Part shown: in pieces, positions 16,493-25,393 of the stretch
Position numbering within the stretch: the stretch's first letter is position 1
How the letters are laid out: the number at the start of each line of letters is the position of its first letter
Program-made: the position numbers and the translations under genes
The notes under the pieces: generated by a model
Told to the model about the DNA's origin: nothing
Databases searched by the model: none
The model's input: only the letters and a program-made list of their open reading frames with translations
From: Acidobacteriota bacterium
GTDB lineage: Bacteria > Acidobacteriota > Terriglobia > Terriglobales > Acidobacteriaceae
DNA: 64,000 nucleotides
Assembly (NCBI GenBank): GCA_013289765.1
Contig: JABCZI010000005.1
Span: 62,001-126,000, forward strand
Direction: 5' to 3'

Positions 16493-17287
16493 ATGAACTT
16501 GGAACTGGCAGGGAAGCGCGCACTCATCAGTGGATCAACAGCAGGCATCGGATACGCCATCGCGGAAAGGCTGGCGCTGGAAGGCGCTTCGGTCATCATC
16601 AACGGGCGCACGCAGCAACGCGTGGATCAGGCTCTTGCAAAGTTGAGCAAGGCGGGAGGGCGCGGCTTCGTTAAAGGACTTGCCGCGGACCTGGGCACGG
16701 CTGATGGAGTGCGCCGAGCGGTTGAGCAGTTTCCAGACATCGATGTGCTCGTCAACAATCTCGGTATCTTTGAGCCGAAGGCGTTCGAGGAAATCCCGGA
16801 CGCGGATTGGCTACGATTTTTCGAGGTTAATGTGATGAGCGGCGTGCGGCTCAGCCGTCATCATCTTCCCCGCATGAAGCAGCGCAACTGGGGGCGGATC
16901 ATCTTTATTTCCAGCGAATCGGCGGTGCAGATTCCCGCCGAGATGATTCACTACGGGATGACCAAGACCGCGCAGCTTGCGGTTGCGCGCGGAATGGCGG
17001 AGACAACTGCGGGCACAAATGTGACGGTCAACAGCGTATTGGTAGGGCCGACGGGCTCCGAGGGCGTGATCGACTTTGTCGATCAGTTGGCGGCGCAGCA
17101 GAAAAAGGATCGCTCTTCTGTGGAGAAGGAATTCTTTCAGATCATGCGGCCGACGTCCTTGTTGAAGCGTTTGATCGATCCGAAAGAGATCGGAGCGTTC
17201 GTGGCATTTCTCGCCAGTCCGCTGGCATCGGCGATCAACGGAGCGGCGCTGCGAGCCGATGGTGGCGTGGTGCGATCGATCCTCTAG
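16493..17287 (+). CDS. SDR family oxidoreductase
   Basis: This is a 264-residue classical short-chain dehydrogenase. The cofactor motif is SGSTAGIGYAIAERL, the NNLG motif (VLVNNLGIF) is present, and the catalytic Ser and Tyr-x-x-x-Lys are visible in FISSESAVQ and HYGMTKTAQ. The NGR after strand 2 (IINGRTQQR) suggests NADPH. The loop before the C-terminus (EGVIDFVDQLAAQQKKD) is longer than in FabG, so the substrate is not assigned. It is flanked by a divergent flippase-like gene and a convergent lytic transglycosylase. Confidence 0.9.
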   Translation: MNLELAGKRALISGSTAGIGYAIAERLALEGASVIINGRTQQRVDQALAKLSKAGGRGFVKGLAADLGTADGVRRAVEQFPDIDVLVNNLGIFEPKAFEEIPDADWLRFFEVNVMSGVRLSRHHLPRMKQRNWGRIIFISSESAVQIPAEMIHYGMTKTAQLAVARGMAETTAGTNVTVNSVLVGPTGSEGVIDFVDQLAAQQKKDRSSVEKEFFQIMRPTSLLKRLIDPKEIGAFVAFLASPLASAINGAALRADGGVVRSIL

Positions 17288-17306
17288 TTTGATTAAAGAA
17301 TCGAAA

Positions 17307-18152
17307 TTAGTTCGATGCGGTGGTTGGGGCGGGAGTAGCTTTCGCGGGCGTTTCCGGGGTCTTAGGCTTGGTGGGTGGCAGATCCGTTGCAGTTGATTTG
17401 TTTGCTGCTTTCTTTGGAAGCACCTTCGGGACAACCTTCTTTGGAACGACCGGCTGGGCGGCGACATTTGCGGCAAGTTTCTTTTTGTTGAAGTCACGCA
17501 CAATACGCGCGATGTAGGCCTTTGTCTCGTAATAAGGGGGCACGCCGCCGTATTGCTCGACTCGTTGTGGGCCGGCGTTATAGGCGGCGAGCGCCTTGAT
17601 CAGATCGAAGTTGTAGCGCTCCAGCAGTTCGCGAAGATAGCGCGTCCCACCCTCGACGTTCGATTGCGGATCAAAAGCGTTTTGTACGCCGAGTTGCGAA
17701 GATGTCTGCGGCATCAACTGCATCAGGCCTTGCGCCCCTTTAGGCGAAACTGCGCGCACGTTGAAGCCGCTCTCAGCGCGGATGACGCTGTTCACCAGAT
17801 CGGGATCGAGACGGTAGGTTCCACTCGCGGTTTTTACCAGTTCGTTCAGATCGACCTTGTTCAAACCTGGCGGATGGATAGCCTGTTTGTCCGAAGCTTC
17901 TGGCGTCAGGTGGAGAGGGGCTTCTTCAGGTACGGCCTCGAAGTGGTCGATCTCAATAGTGGGAATGTCGACGAAACTCGAAGCGCCATCGACGTAGAGG
18001 CGTGTGATGGCACCAATGATTTCACGACGCTGGTGGCGGATGGCGAATCCATTGCGCAGGACGGCGGAGTCGGCCGCCAGGCAGGGATTAGCAGACATCG
18101 CGACGAGAGCGATGACTGCTGCCCACGCAATTGTTTGGAGCGACTTCCTCAT
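17307..18152 (-). CDS. Lytic transglycosylase, SLT domain
   Basis: The 281-residue protein should be secreted to the periplasm, with signal peptide MRKSLQTIAWAAVIALVAM cleaved near NPCLAADS. The SLT fold spans about residues 105-215: the catalytic Glu lies in SVIRAESGFN, followed by GAQGLMQLMPQT and KALAAYNAGPQRVEQYGG. It cleaves peptidoglycan glycan strands and forms anhydro-muropeptides. The C-terminal tail is Lys/Pro/Ala-rich and probably disordered or wall-binding. It sits 6 bases after the HAD phosphatase gene and is likely co-transcribed with it. Confidence 0.93.
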   Translation of the reverse strand: MRKSLQTIAWAAVIALVAMSANPCLAADSAVLRNGFAIRHQRREIIGAITRLYVDGASSFVDIPTIEIDHFEAVPEEAPLHLTPEASDKQAIHPPGLNKVDLNELVKTASGTYRLDPDLVNSVIRAESGFNVRAVSPKGAQGLMQLMPQTSSQLGVQNAFDPQSNVEGGTRYLRELLERYNFDLIKALAAYNAGPQRVEQYGGVPPYYETKAYIARIVRDFNKKKLAANVAAQPVVPKKVVPKVLPKKAANKSTATDLPPTKPKTPETPAKATPAPTTASN

Positions 18153-18158
18153 ATCATT

Positions 18159-19067
18159 CTAGCGGCTGACCACTTCTCCAATTGCTGCTGCCACACCGCA
18201 CGCATCGTTGCCGAGTGTGACGCTCCAGCCGCGCGCGCGCAGTTCCTCGCAGGCATTCCCCATGATAACCGGATGGCCGGCGAACTCAAGCATTTCCACA
18301 TCGTTGTGGTTGTCACCGATGGCCATGACCTCCTCGCGCTGAAAACCTCGATGCGCGGCCCATCGTTCCAGCGCGTGACCCTTGGAGCATCCCGCATTCA
18401 AGACGTCGATCATGGAAAGATCGCGCTCAGGATATTCGGTGCGGAGCACGGTGACGCGGTTGCCCATCCCGCTGCTTTTCAGCGCCTTCAGGGCCTCGAC
18501 CATACGGGCCGTCGAACCGCAGAACATCGCTTGCACCGGATCGCTAGTGAGAGCATTCTCGATGGGCGCGACGAAGTCGATGTAGGCCATATTCTTCTCC
18601 AGCCAACGGCGGATGCTGGTGTTCAGATCGTCCAAATGTTCAAGGACGATTGCGCCTTTAGTTTCATTATCGAATGTAAGAACGGTGTTGCCGCGGAAGT
18701 CTTGCATCGAGCCGACCAGTTCGCGGCATATTTCGAGCGGCATCAGGTCGCGATGGAAAGTCTCACCGGCGAGCGAGCGAGTTACCGCTCCGTTCGAACT
18801 GATGAGCCACAAATCAAAGCCTAGTTGCTGGGCAATGGGGACTGCGAAGGTATGGCGTCGTCCAGTAACCAATACGATTTCAATGCCCGAATCATTGGCG
18901 TGGCGCAAGGCGGCGAGATCATTGGATGAAATCTGAAACTGCGGATTGAGCAGCGTGCCGTCGATATCGGAGGCGATCAGGCGGATGGAATCAGACTTCG
19001 GGCTTCGGCTCTCGGGCTTCCGGGCTTCACTTAGCAGGCTGACGCCTTTTACACTCGCGTTTGTCAC
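18159..19067 (-). CDS. HAD superfamily phosphatase, Cof type
   Basis: This is a 302-residue cytoplasmic phosphatase. Motif I is ASDIDGTLLNP with the nucleophile Asp, motif II is VTGRRH, and motif IV is AIGDNHNDVEML, which places it in the Cof/IIB group that dephosphorylates sugar phosphates or similar compounds. The first 28 residues (ARKPESRSPKSDS) are encoded by a low-complexity repeat like the extragenic GGGCTTCGG repeats nearby, so this N-terminal extension may not be functional. It ends 6 bases before the lytic transglycosylase. Confidence 0.9.
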   Translation of the reverse strand: MTNASVKGVSLLSEARKPESRSPKSDSIRLIASDIDGTLLNPQFQISSNDLAALRHANDSGIEIVLVTGRRHTFAVPIAQQLGFDLWLISSNGAVTRSLAGETFHRDLMPLEICRELVGSMQDFRGNTVLTFDNETKGAIVLEHLDDLNTSIRRWLEKNMAYIDFVAPIENALTSDPVQAMFCGSTARMVEALKALKSSGMGNRVTVLRTEYPERDLSMIDVLNAGCSKGHALERWAAHRGFQREEVMAIGDNHNDVEMLEFAGHPVIMGNACEELRARGWSVTLGNDACGVAAAIGEVVSR

Positions 19068-19071
19068 TCTT

Positions 19072-19524
19072 TCATTGTGACATACATAACTGCGGTCTCA
19101 GGATACAGGATCGCGTCGCCGGCGCGGAGCCTGTAGTCCGGAGTCCGAAGCGTGCAATCCAGGCCGCCGGTTTTCGCACCGATCTGATAAGGCCGTTCAG
19201 GAGCCGGCCAACCTCGCCGCACCGTTTAAGTAGTTCCCGACCTTGAGGTTCGGCAAGAAACCCAAGTCCCTCAGCGATTGCGATCTGAGTCTCGATCTCG
19301 AAGACCGAACCGCGAGCCACAGCCAGAAATTGACTAAGTTCACGATCAGAAAAACGGCCCTTGCCCTCTGCGATATTGCTGGCTACGGATACAGCGGCTC
19401 TTCGGAGTTGGCTCGTGAGACCAAACATTTCATCTCTGGGAAACTTTGCGGTGCTTCGGTAGATTTCCTGTACGAGCGTCATCGCGTACTGCCACGCCTC
19501 GAGGTCTTTGTAAGTTCCGCTCAT
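19072..19524 (-). CDS. Four-helix-bundle protein (S23/Avd-like)
   Basis: The product is 150 residues. It matches the family first seen in 23S rRNA intervening sequences and in Avd of diversity-generating retroelements: YKDLEAWQYAMTLVQEIY, then SQLRRAAVSVASNIAEG and a third helix with FLAVARGSVFEIETQ. ATG 19524 is chosen because GGAGGA lies 8 bases upstream; the longer frame from 19581 has no support. The last 30 residues are poorly conserved in type and overlap repeat-like DNA. No reverse transcriptase or rRNA is nearby, so the role is unknown. Confidence 0.85.
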   Translation of the reverse strand: MSGTYKDLEAWQYAMTLVQEIYRSTAKFPRDEMFGLTSQLRRAAVSVASNIAEGKGRFSDRELSQFLAVARGSVFEIETQIAIAEGLGFLAEPQGRELLKRCGEVGRLLNGLIRSVRKPAAWIARFGLRTTGSAPATRSCILRPQLCMSQ

Positions 19525-19666
19525 TTTTGTGGTCCTCCGCCCCTGGAGGTTAGGCTTTCTGTTGCGAAGCCGCTGTGACATCCGTCACAACAAGAGTAAA
19601 GGAAGGCGGAATCTCTAATTGAGCCCGAAGCCCGCAGCCCGAAGCCCGTGCTATATTCCCCTGACG

Positions 19667-20404
19667 ATGGGATCGCTTCTTTTTTTTCTGGGCGGGTGGG
19701 GCTTCGCGCTGCAGGCGATTGCGATTGTGCATTTCATCCGCCGGCGTCCGGACACGTATTGGTTGTTTATCATCCTGTTCCTGGGATGGGTGGGGGCGCT
19801 GATTTATATTGTCGCGGAAGTGATTCCTGACGCCGGGTTGTTGCGAACATCGTTTCAAATGTTTCCGCGGCGACGGCGAATTCACGAGTTGGAGGGGGCG
19901 ATCCTCGACAATCCTTCGGCGGGGAACTACGAAGAACTTGGATTGCTCTATCTTGACAACGGCGATTATGGACGCGCCCGCGCCAGCTATGACAAGGCGA
20001 TCGCGTCGCGAACCGATTCGGTTGATGCGTTCTATCGGAGGGGCATCGCAGAAGTAGAGTTGGGAGATTTCGCCGCGGCTGTGCCCGATCTGGAGCGCGC
20101 CGTTAATGCCGACTCTAACTACGACTTTCACCGCGCGAAAGGATTGCTGGCTCACGCTTACGCGCAAACCGGAAAGCCGGACAAAGCCGAGGCCTTGTTT
20201 CAGCAGGCCACCAAGATTTCCACGAACTCGGAGACTTATTACAACTACGCGCTTTTCTTGCAGGCGCAGGGACGCGTGGACGAAGCGCGGCAGTGGGCGC
20301 AGAGAATTCTGGATCAGCGCCGGACCATGCCAGGCTACCAGCGCCGGCGGGAACGGGTGTGGTTTCGCAAAACGTATGCGCTGCTGGCGCGGCTAAGACT
20401 GTAG
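19667..20404 (+). CDS. Membrane-anchored TPR protein
   Basis: The 245-residue product begins with two hydrophobic helices (LLFFLGGWGFALQAIAIVHF and YWLFIILFLGWVGALIYIV), then an Arg-rich turn (FPRRRRIHELE). Four tetratricopeptide-like repeats follow at about residues 85-215, for example NYEELGLLYLDNGDYGRARA. The helix pair resembles phospholipase D N-terminal (PLDc_N-like) membrane domains; this is inference. A TTG frame opens upstream at 19619, but that part is encoded by AGCCCGAAG repeats and is rejected. The function is unknown; TPRs usually bind partners. Confidence 0.8.
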   Translation: MGSLLFFLGGWGFALQAIAIVHFIRRRPDTYWLFIILFLGWVGALIYIVAEVIPDAGLLRTSFQMFPRRRRIHELEGAILDNPSAGNYEELGLLYLDNGDYGRARASYDKAIASRTDSVDAFYRRGIAEVELGDFAAAVPDLERAVNADSNYDFHRAKGLLAHAYAQTGKPDKAEALFQQATKISTNSETYYNYALFLQAQGRVDEARQWAQRILDQRRTMPGYQRRRERVWFRKTYALLARLRL

Positions 20405-20457
20405 ATCAATAAAGCCGATTCATTCCCGATTGTCGCTACACTCATTAGCGAGGTCGT

Positions 20458-22998
20458 TTAGTAGCGGTCGTTGGTGTCGATGTTGAATCCGAGGATGGCG
20501 TTTACTTCAACCGGCTGCTCACCGCGCATGGCCGGACGGAACTTCCAGCTGGGCAGCGCGGCCATAAGTTTTGCGGTCATGGAGGCCGGGCCGGGTTCGA
20601 GCACTTTAAGATCTCTGAGGTTACCGGACGCATCGAGTTTGCATTTGATCACGATGCGCGCATGGGGAAGATCCGCAGGCAGATTGGTGCGAAGGCCCTG
20701 CGGTCCGGTGAGCGCTCCAGCGTGCGCGGGTGCGGTATCGGGATTGGCTTCGGCGAACTGCATTACGACTGTGCCGATGGGGGTATCCACGTATACGGTG
20801 TAATTGTCGCCGGGAAGCTTTCCGTAGAAATCAAACGCTCCGCCGGATCGCGACGTTGCGACCACGGTGATGGATGGGCCTTGCTGGGCCTTCACCGAGG
20901 AACGTCCGGGAAGATTTGGTGCACTGCCTCCTTCCGCTCCAAAGCTAGGCAGCGTGACAGTGGTGCTGCCGCCACGAACGTCCACTCCGGGCACCGCCGG
21001 GGAGCCTGTGGGCGCGTCTCCAGCACCGCCAGTGCCAGGGGCGGGAGAAATTCCGCCACGCGAGTTCAGGTCGGCAGCGTGGCCAGTTCCAGGTTTGCCC
21101 GCGCCTGCGCCTGCTCCCGTCACGCTGCTGCCAGGCCCGTCGCCGTTGACCAGACCTTTGCCTCCTCCGGAACCACCGAGTCCCGGGTCCCCGCTGCCGG
21201 AAGGCGACATCGCCAGCGATCCCTTGACGCCGTTGCCTGGAACGCCGACGCTCGATCCGGGTTGCGCTGAGACAACAACTCCGGAGGTGTCGCGACTCCC
21301 TCCTGCGCCTTTGGGAGGAGCGAGGGCTGAGCCAGCATCGCCGGAAGATCCGAGGCCGATGCCTTTCCTTCCAAAGCCCGACGAACCGGATTCCGAGCCA
21401 ACCGACGGAGGCGGCGGAACGATATTGCTTGCAAGTGGGCTCCCTAAACCGGTGCTGCTCCGGATGCGACTTCCATCCGTACCGGAACCTGCTCCCACTG
21501 ACGGTGGTGGTGGAACAACACTGGCGATCAGCGAATTGCGGCGGGAAGTTCCATTGCCTGGCGCGACGGCTGCGTCTGACGCGGATGGGGGCGGCGGAAC
21601 GATGCTTGTATTTGAGGCAAGCGAATTGCGACGCGAAGTTCCCGAAGCCGCGTTCGCGGCTACTCCTGAAGCGGATGGAGGAGGTGGAACCACGTTGGCA
21701 GCAAGCCCGGCAGGAACTGCACTGCGGGTTCCCGAAGCGACGGAGGGTGGAGGCGGCACCACATCCTGTGTGCCAAAAAGTTTACCGATGATGCTGCTAA
21801 CGAATGATCCGCTTGGGGCTTGCGAGGGTGGTGGCGGAACTACATTTGGCGATGACGAACTCATGCTGCCACTTTCTAGTCTGCGCAGATCACGCGCTGA
21901 ATCAGCGGACGGAGGAGGCGCGACCACTGAGGGTGCGGGCATGCTGAGTTTCGAATTGCGTGCGCTGGCACGCTCCGGCGCCGACACTGGAGGAGGGACG
22001 ACCGAGACGTTGTTCATCTGCACTCGCGACGGCGAGACCTCGCGGCTCACGGATGCGGATGCGGGCGGAATCACGCTGGTCCGGAGAGCCGGGGTTGAGC
22101 GCACCTGATCGCGGGAAACTTGTGTGGAAGCAGGACCGATGATAGTCGCATTCAACGATGGCGCGGCCCAAGTGCGTTCCCGCGACAGATTGGGTGCGGG
22201 AGCGATGATGCTGGTGTTCAACGATGGCGCGACGAGCCGGTGCTCGGATTGAACACTTGGGGCGGGGGGCACAACCGTTGAATTCAGAGCAGGGGCGCTG
22301 CGAGACGTGGACGAATTGATCGCGGGAGCGGGCGGCACGATGGAATTGAAAGCGACCGCGTTGCGAGATTGATCGCGTATCACGGTCGGCGCAGGAGCAA
22401 TTACGTTCGCGGTGAGACGGGGCGCTGTGAGCGAAGAATGCAGATCCCCTTCCAATGGTGGCGGTCCTGGGTTGGACTGGCTTGGATCGGACTTGAACGC
22501 GAGCAGGTTAGCGACTGCGCTACTGGAAGAGGGAAGCCGGAGATTAGGAGCGTCCACGACCTGTGCTGCGAGCGAACTGCCTCGAGCAATACGAATGGTC
22601 TGGGTTCGATGATGGGCTTCCTGGCCGCCGGCCTGGCCACTCGCACCCGCCTGAGCGCCGCCCAGATCCTCAGTGCGCGGCAATTCGTCGGCCGAGTAGT
22701 AAATGACTTCGTCAGGGGTTAATTTCGGAGCGGCGTAAGGGCGAAGGCGATCAATCTGCCGCGGAAGAAACATGACGACGAACAGCATGAAAGATTCCAG
22801 CAGGAACGAAGCCAGCATTCCGCGGTACGGAAAAATTCCGGTCTGAGCTTCACCTGCGAGTCGCGGACGGGAACGGGCAAATGCGGGACCGATGGAGGTG
22901 ACGAAGTTGTCCCATCGCGAAGACCATTCCACTAGCAGTTTCGGCGCGTCATGGATCTCGATGATCGCTATGGTTCCGACTTGGAGAGATTCAATCAA
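20458..22998 (-). CDS. Large proline-repeat TonB-like energy transducer
   Basis: The 846-residue product has a C-terminal TonB-type domain (from about residue 760; HARIVIKCKLDASGNLRDL, PSWKFRPAMRGEQPVEV). One membrane helix lies at residues 61-78. Between them is a roughly 500-residue spacer with six exact VPPPPS motifs and about eight degenerate relatives such as VPPAPS and IAPAPN, spaced about 20-40 residues, then a Gly/Ser-rich stretch. TonB proteins pass inner-membrane energy to outer-membrane receptors. The start is TTG 22998, right after an in-frame stop. ATG would only be possible at residue 61. It lies downstream of the pilus genes. Confidence 0.85.
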   Translation of the reverse strand: MIESLQVGTIAIIEIHDAPKLLVEWSSRWDNFVTSIGPAFARSRPRLAGEAQTGIFPYRGMLASFLLESFMLFVVMFLPRQIDRLRPYAAPKLTPDEVIYYSADELPRTEDLGGAQAGASGQAGGQEAHHRTQTIRIARGSSLAAQVVDAPNLRLPSSSSAVANLLAFKSDPSQSNPGPPPLEGDLHSSLTAPRLTANVIAPAPTVIRDQSRNAVAFNSIVPPAPAINSSTSRSAPALNSTVVPPAPSVQSEHRLVAPSLNTSIIAPAPNLSRERTWAAPSLNATIIGPASTQVSRDQVRSTPALRTSVIPPASASVSREVSPSRVQMNNVSVVPPPVSAPERASARNSKLSMPAPSVVAPPPSADSARDLRRLESGSMSSSSPNVVPPPPSQAPSGSFVSSIIGKLFGTQDVVPPPPSVASGTRSAVPAGLAANVVPPPPSASGVAANAASGTSRRNSLASNTSIVPPPPSASDAAVAPGNGTSRRNSLIASVVPPPPSVGAGSGTDGSRIRSSTGLGSPLASNIVPPPPSVGSESGSSGFGRKGIGLGSSGDAGSALAPPKGAGGSRDTSGVVVSAQPGSSVGVPGNGVKGSLAMSPSGSGDPGLGGSGGGKGLVNGDGPGSSVTGAGAGAGKPGTGHAADLNSRGGISPAPGTGGAGDAPTGSPAVPGVDVRGGSTTVTLPSFGAEGGSAPNLPGRSSVKAQQGPSITVVATSRSGGAFDFYGKLPGDNYTVYVDTPIGTVVMQFAEANPDTAPAHAGALTGPQGLRTNLPADLPHARIVIKCKLDASGNLRDLKVLEPGPASMTAKLMAALPSWKFRPAMRGEQPVEVNAILGFNIDTNDRY

Positions 22999-23022
22999 GG
23001 GCGATTACCCTGCTCCGGTTGC

Positions 23023-23032
23023 GGGGGGGGGG
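23023..23032. repeat. Ten-base G homopolymer before the TonB-like gene
   Basis: A run of ten G (C on the coding strand) lies 24 bases upstream of the TTG start of the TonB-like gene, in the 53-base gap after the DUF192 gene. Runs of this length are prone to slippage. It is outside both reading frames, so a change would affect spacing rather than frame. The run could also be a sequencing artefact. Confidence 0.7.
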
Positions 23033-23051
23033 ATTGGATCGAAACGAGTCC

Positions 23052-23435
23052 CTAGCCAGTTTCCTTCATTTTGATTTCAATACTGTCGCCTGAAGCGGTC
23101 CCGGTTCTGGCCACGGTGTGGCTGGGTAACTCCAGAACTGAGGCTGCCTGCATGCGGACGGGGGAGAAGCGCCAGGGTTGGAGGTTGTGCTCAACGTGCA
23201 CCACCGTCCCCGCGCGGTTTAGATAGACTACGTCAATCGGGAAGCGCATGGCAAGAGTGTGAACACCACGGCAGGGGCGAATCCAGAGGCCGGAGCCGTT
23301 ACGGAAGTCATCTTCGGAAACTCCCAGGAGACCACGCAGCCGGGACCAGTGCGTGTGCGCCAACGCAAGTTCTGTGGAGAGATAGAGTTGCCGCGTTCGA
23401 TTGAAAGCTTGACCGCAAGGAGTGAGTCCTGGCAT
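23052..23435 (-). CDS. DUF192 family protein
   Basis: The 127-residue product matches the DUF192 family: the start of the domain is RLRGLLGVSEDDFRNGSGLW, followed by GVHTLAMRFPIDVVYLN and the end VLELPSHTVARTGTASGD. Biochemical function of this family is not established. ATG 23435 follows AGGAA by 7 bases and lies 31 bases after the tadC stop, so it is probably the last cargo of the pilus operon. DUF192 genes are seen near Tad clusters in related genomes as I recall, but this could not be checked here. Confidence 0.85.
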   Translation of the reverse strand: MPGLTPCGQAFNRTRQLYLSTELALAHTHWSRLRGLLGVSEDDFRNGSGLWIRPCRGVHTLAMRFPIDVVYLNRAGTVVHVEHNLQPWRFSPVRMQAASVLELPSHTVARTGTASGDSIEIKMKETG

Positions 23436-23466
23436 TCTGCGTTTCCTATAGGCCCGCCTCAAATTC

Positions 23467-24369
23467 TTATTTGCCGACAAGCGAGTGATAAGCCTGAATG
23501 AGCGCAGGGCCAATCGTGACGAATAGGAACGGTACCAGAATGAATAAAACCAGGGGAGGAACCATCTTGATGGTGGTCTTAGCGGCCTGCTCTTCGGCAC
23601 GCTGGCGGCGAGCGGTGCGCAAAGAGTCCGAGTGAACGCGCAGAGCTTGCGCCACACTGGTGCCAAAGCGATCGGTCTGGATCAGCGTGCCCACCAGAGA
23701 CTTGATGTCATCGACGCCAGTGCGGTCGACGAGATTGCGCAGGGCTTCGGCGCGAGGCTTGCCGGCGCGCATTTCGAGGTTGACGAGGTGAAATTCGTCG
23801 CTCAAGTCGGGATGCGCATGATGCAGGTCTTTGCCTACGCGCATTAACGCCTGATCCAGCGCCAGGCCGGCTTCTACGCAGATCACAGTCAGATCGAGAG
23901 CGTCGGGCAACGCGATCGTTATGCGCTGCTGGCGGTCTTTAATCATTCGCTTCAGAAAAAAACGAGGAATGAAGAAACCCAGCGCGGGCACGCAGATCAG
24001 CAAAGACAAGCTGGTGAAGCCGGAAAAAGCAACTACTCCGGCGAATCCCAGACCCGCTAGAAGAAGGCGGGATCCGAAATAATAAGTGGTGTGACGGGGC
24101 TCGCGAAGTCCGGCCTGGATCATCCAGGCGCGGGTGCGAGTAACATCGGAGGGCGAAAGCGGAATCGCCTTGCTGATGGGGTCGAGAGCCTGCTCGAGCC
24201 GCTCGCGCACTTTCAGCGCAGTTTTTTCGGGGACCTGAGTGTGCTGCCCACCCAGCGCCCGCAGACGCGATCCCAGTACGGAACTAGGAGTAGCCGCAGC
24301 AGCGCCGAATGCAAATACCACCAGCACGACGGTCACAAACACGACAATAGTGAGAATGATTAACGGCAT
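23467..24369 (-). CDS. tadC: Tad pilus inner-membrane protein TadC
   Basis: This is one of two type II secretion F-domain proteins that form the inner-membrane platform of the Tad/Flp pilus. The 300-residue product has an N-terminal helix (LIILTIVVFVTVVLVVFAFG), a middle pair of helices and a C-terminal one, with the F-domain stretch ALPDALDLTVICVEAGLALD and the Arg-rich ARRQRAEEQAAKTTIKM. It lies 15 bases after tadB and is followed by the DUF192 gene. Confidence 0.93.
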   Translation of the reverse strand: MPLIILTIVVFVTVVLVVFAFGAAAATPSSVLGSRLRALGGQHTQVPEKTALKVRERLEQALDPISKAIPLSPSDVTRTRAWMIQAGLREPRHTTYYFGSRLLLAGLGFAGVVAFSGFTSLSLLICVPALGFFIPRFFLKRMIKDRQQRITIALPDALDLTVICVEAGLALDQALMRVGKDLHHAHPDLSDEFHLVNLEMRAGKPRAEALRNLVDRTGVDDIKSLVGTLIQTDRFGTSVAQALRVHSDSLRTARRQRAEEQAAKTTIKMVPPLVLFILVPFLFVTIGPALIQAYHSLVGK

Positions 24370-24384
24370 TGCTATACCTGATCG

Positions 24385-25356
24385 CTATACCTGGATCTTG
24401 ATAATCTTCCGGATCACAAAATATCCAATCGTTTGCAAGGCGATGCTGGCCACCAGCAAGGTGTGACCAATGGGATCATAGAACAGAGGCCGCACGAACT
24501 CAGGGCTGAATACCGAAAGAATCGCGACTACCGTTGGCGGCATGCCCATCAGCAGGGCCATCGTAAGACGGCCTTGAGCGGTGTGCACGCGGACCTGACG
24601 CTGGATTTTGAAACGCTCGCGAATGACGTAGGACAGATTGTCCAGGATTTCAGCGAGGTTGCCCCCGGTTTCGCGCTGCAGCATGACGGCGGTGACGAAG
24701 AACTTTACATCCACCAGCGGCACACGCTCGGTAAGATTCATGAGGGCATCGCGGACTGGCATGCCGAACTTCTGCTCCTCATAGAGTTGGCGGAATTCAC
24801 CAGCCAGCGGCTCGGAAACTTCATTGGAAATCATTTCCAGGGCGGTGGTGAAAGCATGCCCGGCACGGACCGCACGGGCTAAAGTGTCGATGGCCTCGGG
24901 GAAAAGCGCTTCGATATTTTCAAAACGCTTCTGGCGGCGGTACGAGACAAAAGAGTAAGGAAGGAATGCGCCGATGATCAGAGCGACCCATGCAATGGCG
25001 GGATTTCTGGTCCAGAGTAGAACGATAAATGCAGCCAGCCCGCCACAGACCAGACAGATCACAAGAAAGTTGCCGGCGCGAAATTTCAGTCCGGCCTGCA
25101 CGAGCGAGTCCTGGATGGCTGAAACTCGCGCTGATCGCCGAAGAATAGTGTCGAGAGCGGGGATCTTGCTGAGTTGCTCGTCGCGCAGCAGGGCAAGTTC
25201 TTCGTTAGGGTCGCGTTCCGGCGCTTTCTGCACTGTGGCCAGACGGTCTTTGATAAGCCGAGCCTGGGCTCGGCGCTGGTCGACCAGGGACGCGCCGACG
25301 AAGGTTGCGAGAGCAACCACCACAAACACGAGCAGCGCAATTAAGAGTGAGGACAT
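24385..25356 (-). CDS. tadB: Tad pilus inner-membrane protein TadB
   Basis: This F-domain platform protein pairs with TadC and the CpaF ATPase. From ATG 25356 the product is 323 residues with an N-terminal helix (SSLLIALLVFVVVALATFVG) and the family motif FPEAIDTLARAVRAGHAFTTAL, then QRETGGNLAEILDNL. The frame runs open for 60 more codons upstream into cpaF, but those residues look like read-through of an empty frame. The gap to cpaF is 37 bases. Confidence 0.93.
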   Translation of the reverse strand: MSSLLIALLVFVVVALATFVGASLVDQRRAQARLIKDRLATVQKAPERDPNEELALLRDEQLSKIPALDTILRRSARVSAIQDSLVQAGLKFRAGNFLVICLVCGGLAAFIVLLWTRNPAIAWVALIIGAFLPYSFVSYRRQKRFENIEALFPEAIDTLARAVRAGHAFTTALEMISNEVSEPLAGEFRQLYEEQKFGMPVRDALMNLTERVPLVDVKFFVTAVMLQRETGGNLAEILDNLSYVIRERFKIQRQVRVHTAQGRLTMALLMGMPPTVVAILSVFSPEFVRPLFYDPIGHTLLVASIALQTIGYFVIRKIIKIQV

Positions 25357-25393
25357 AAAACAAAGTGCTGATTCCAGAACTATGGCAGCGGTT

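Noticed and set aside
20867-22108. Plus-strand 413-residue frame rich in Pro and Gly
   Set aside because: It is the antisense shadow of the proline repeats in the TonB-like gene.
23023-23032. G10 tract as a frame switch inside the TonB-like gene
   Set aside because: An in-frame stop lies between the tract and the TTG start, so slippage could only alter promoter or leader spacing.
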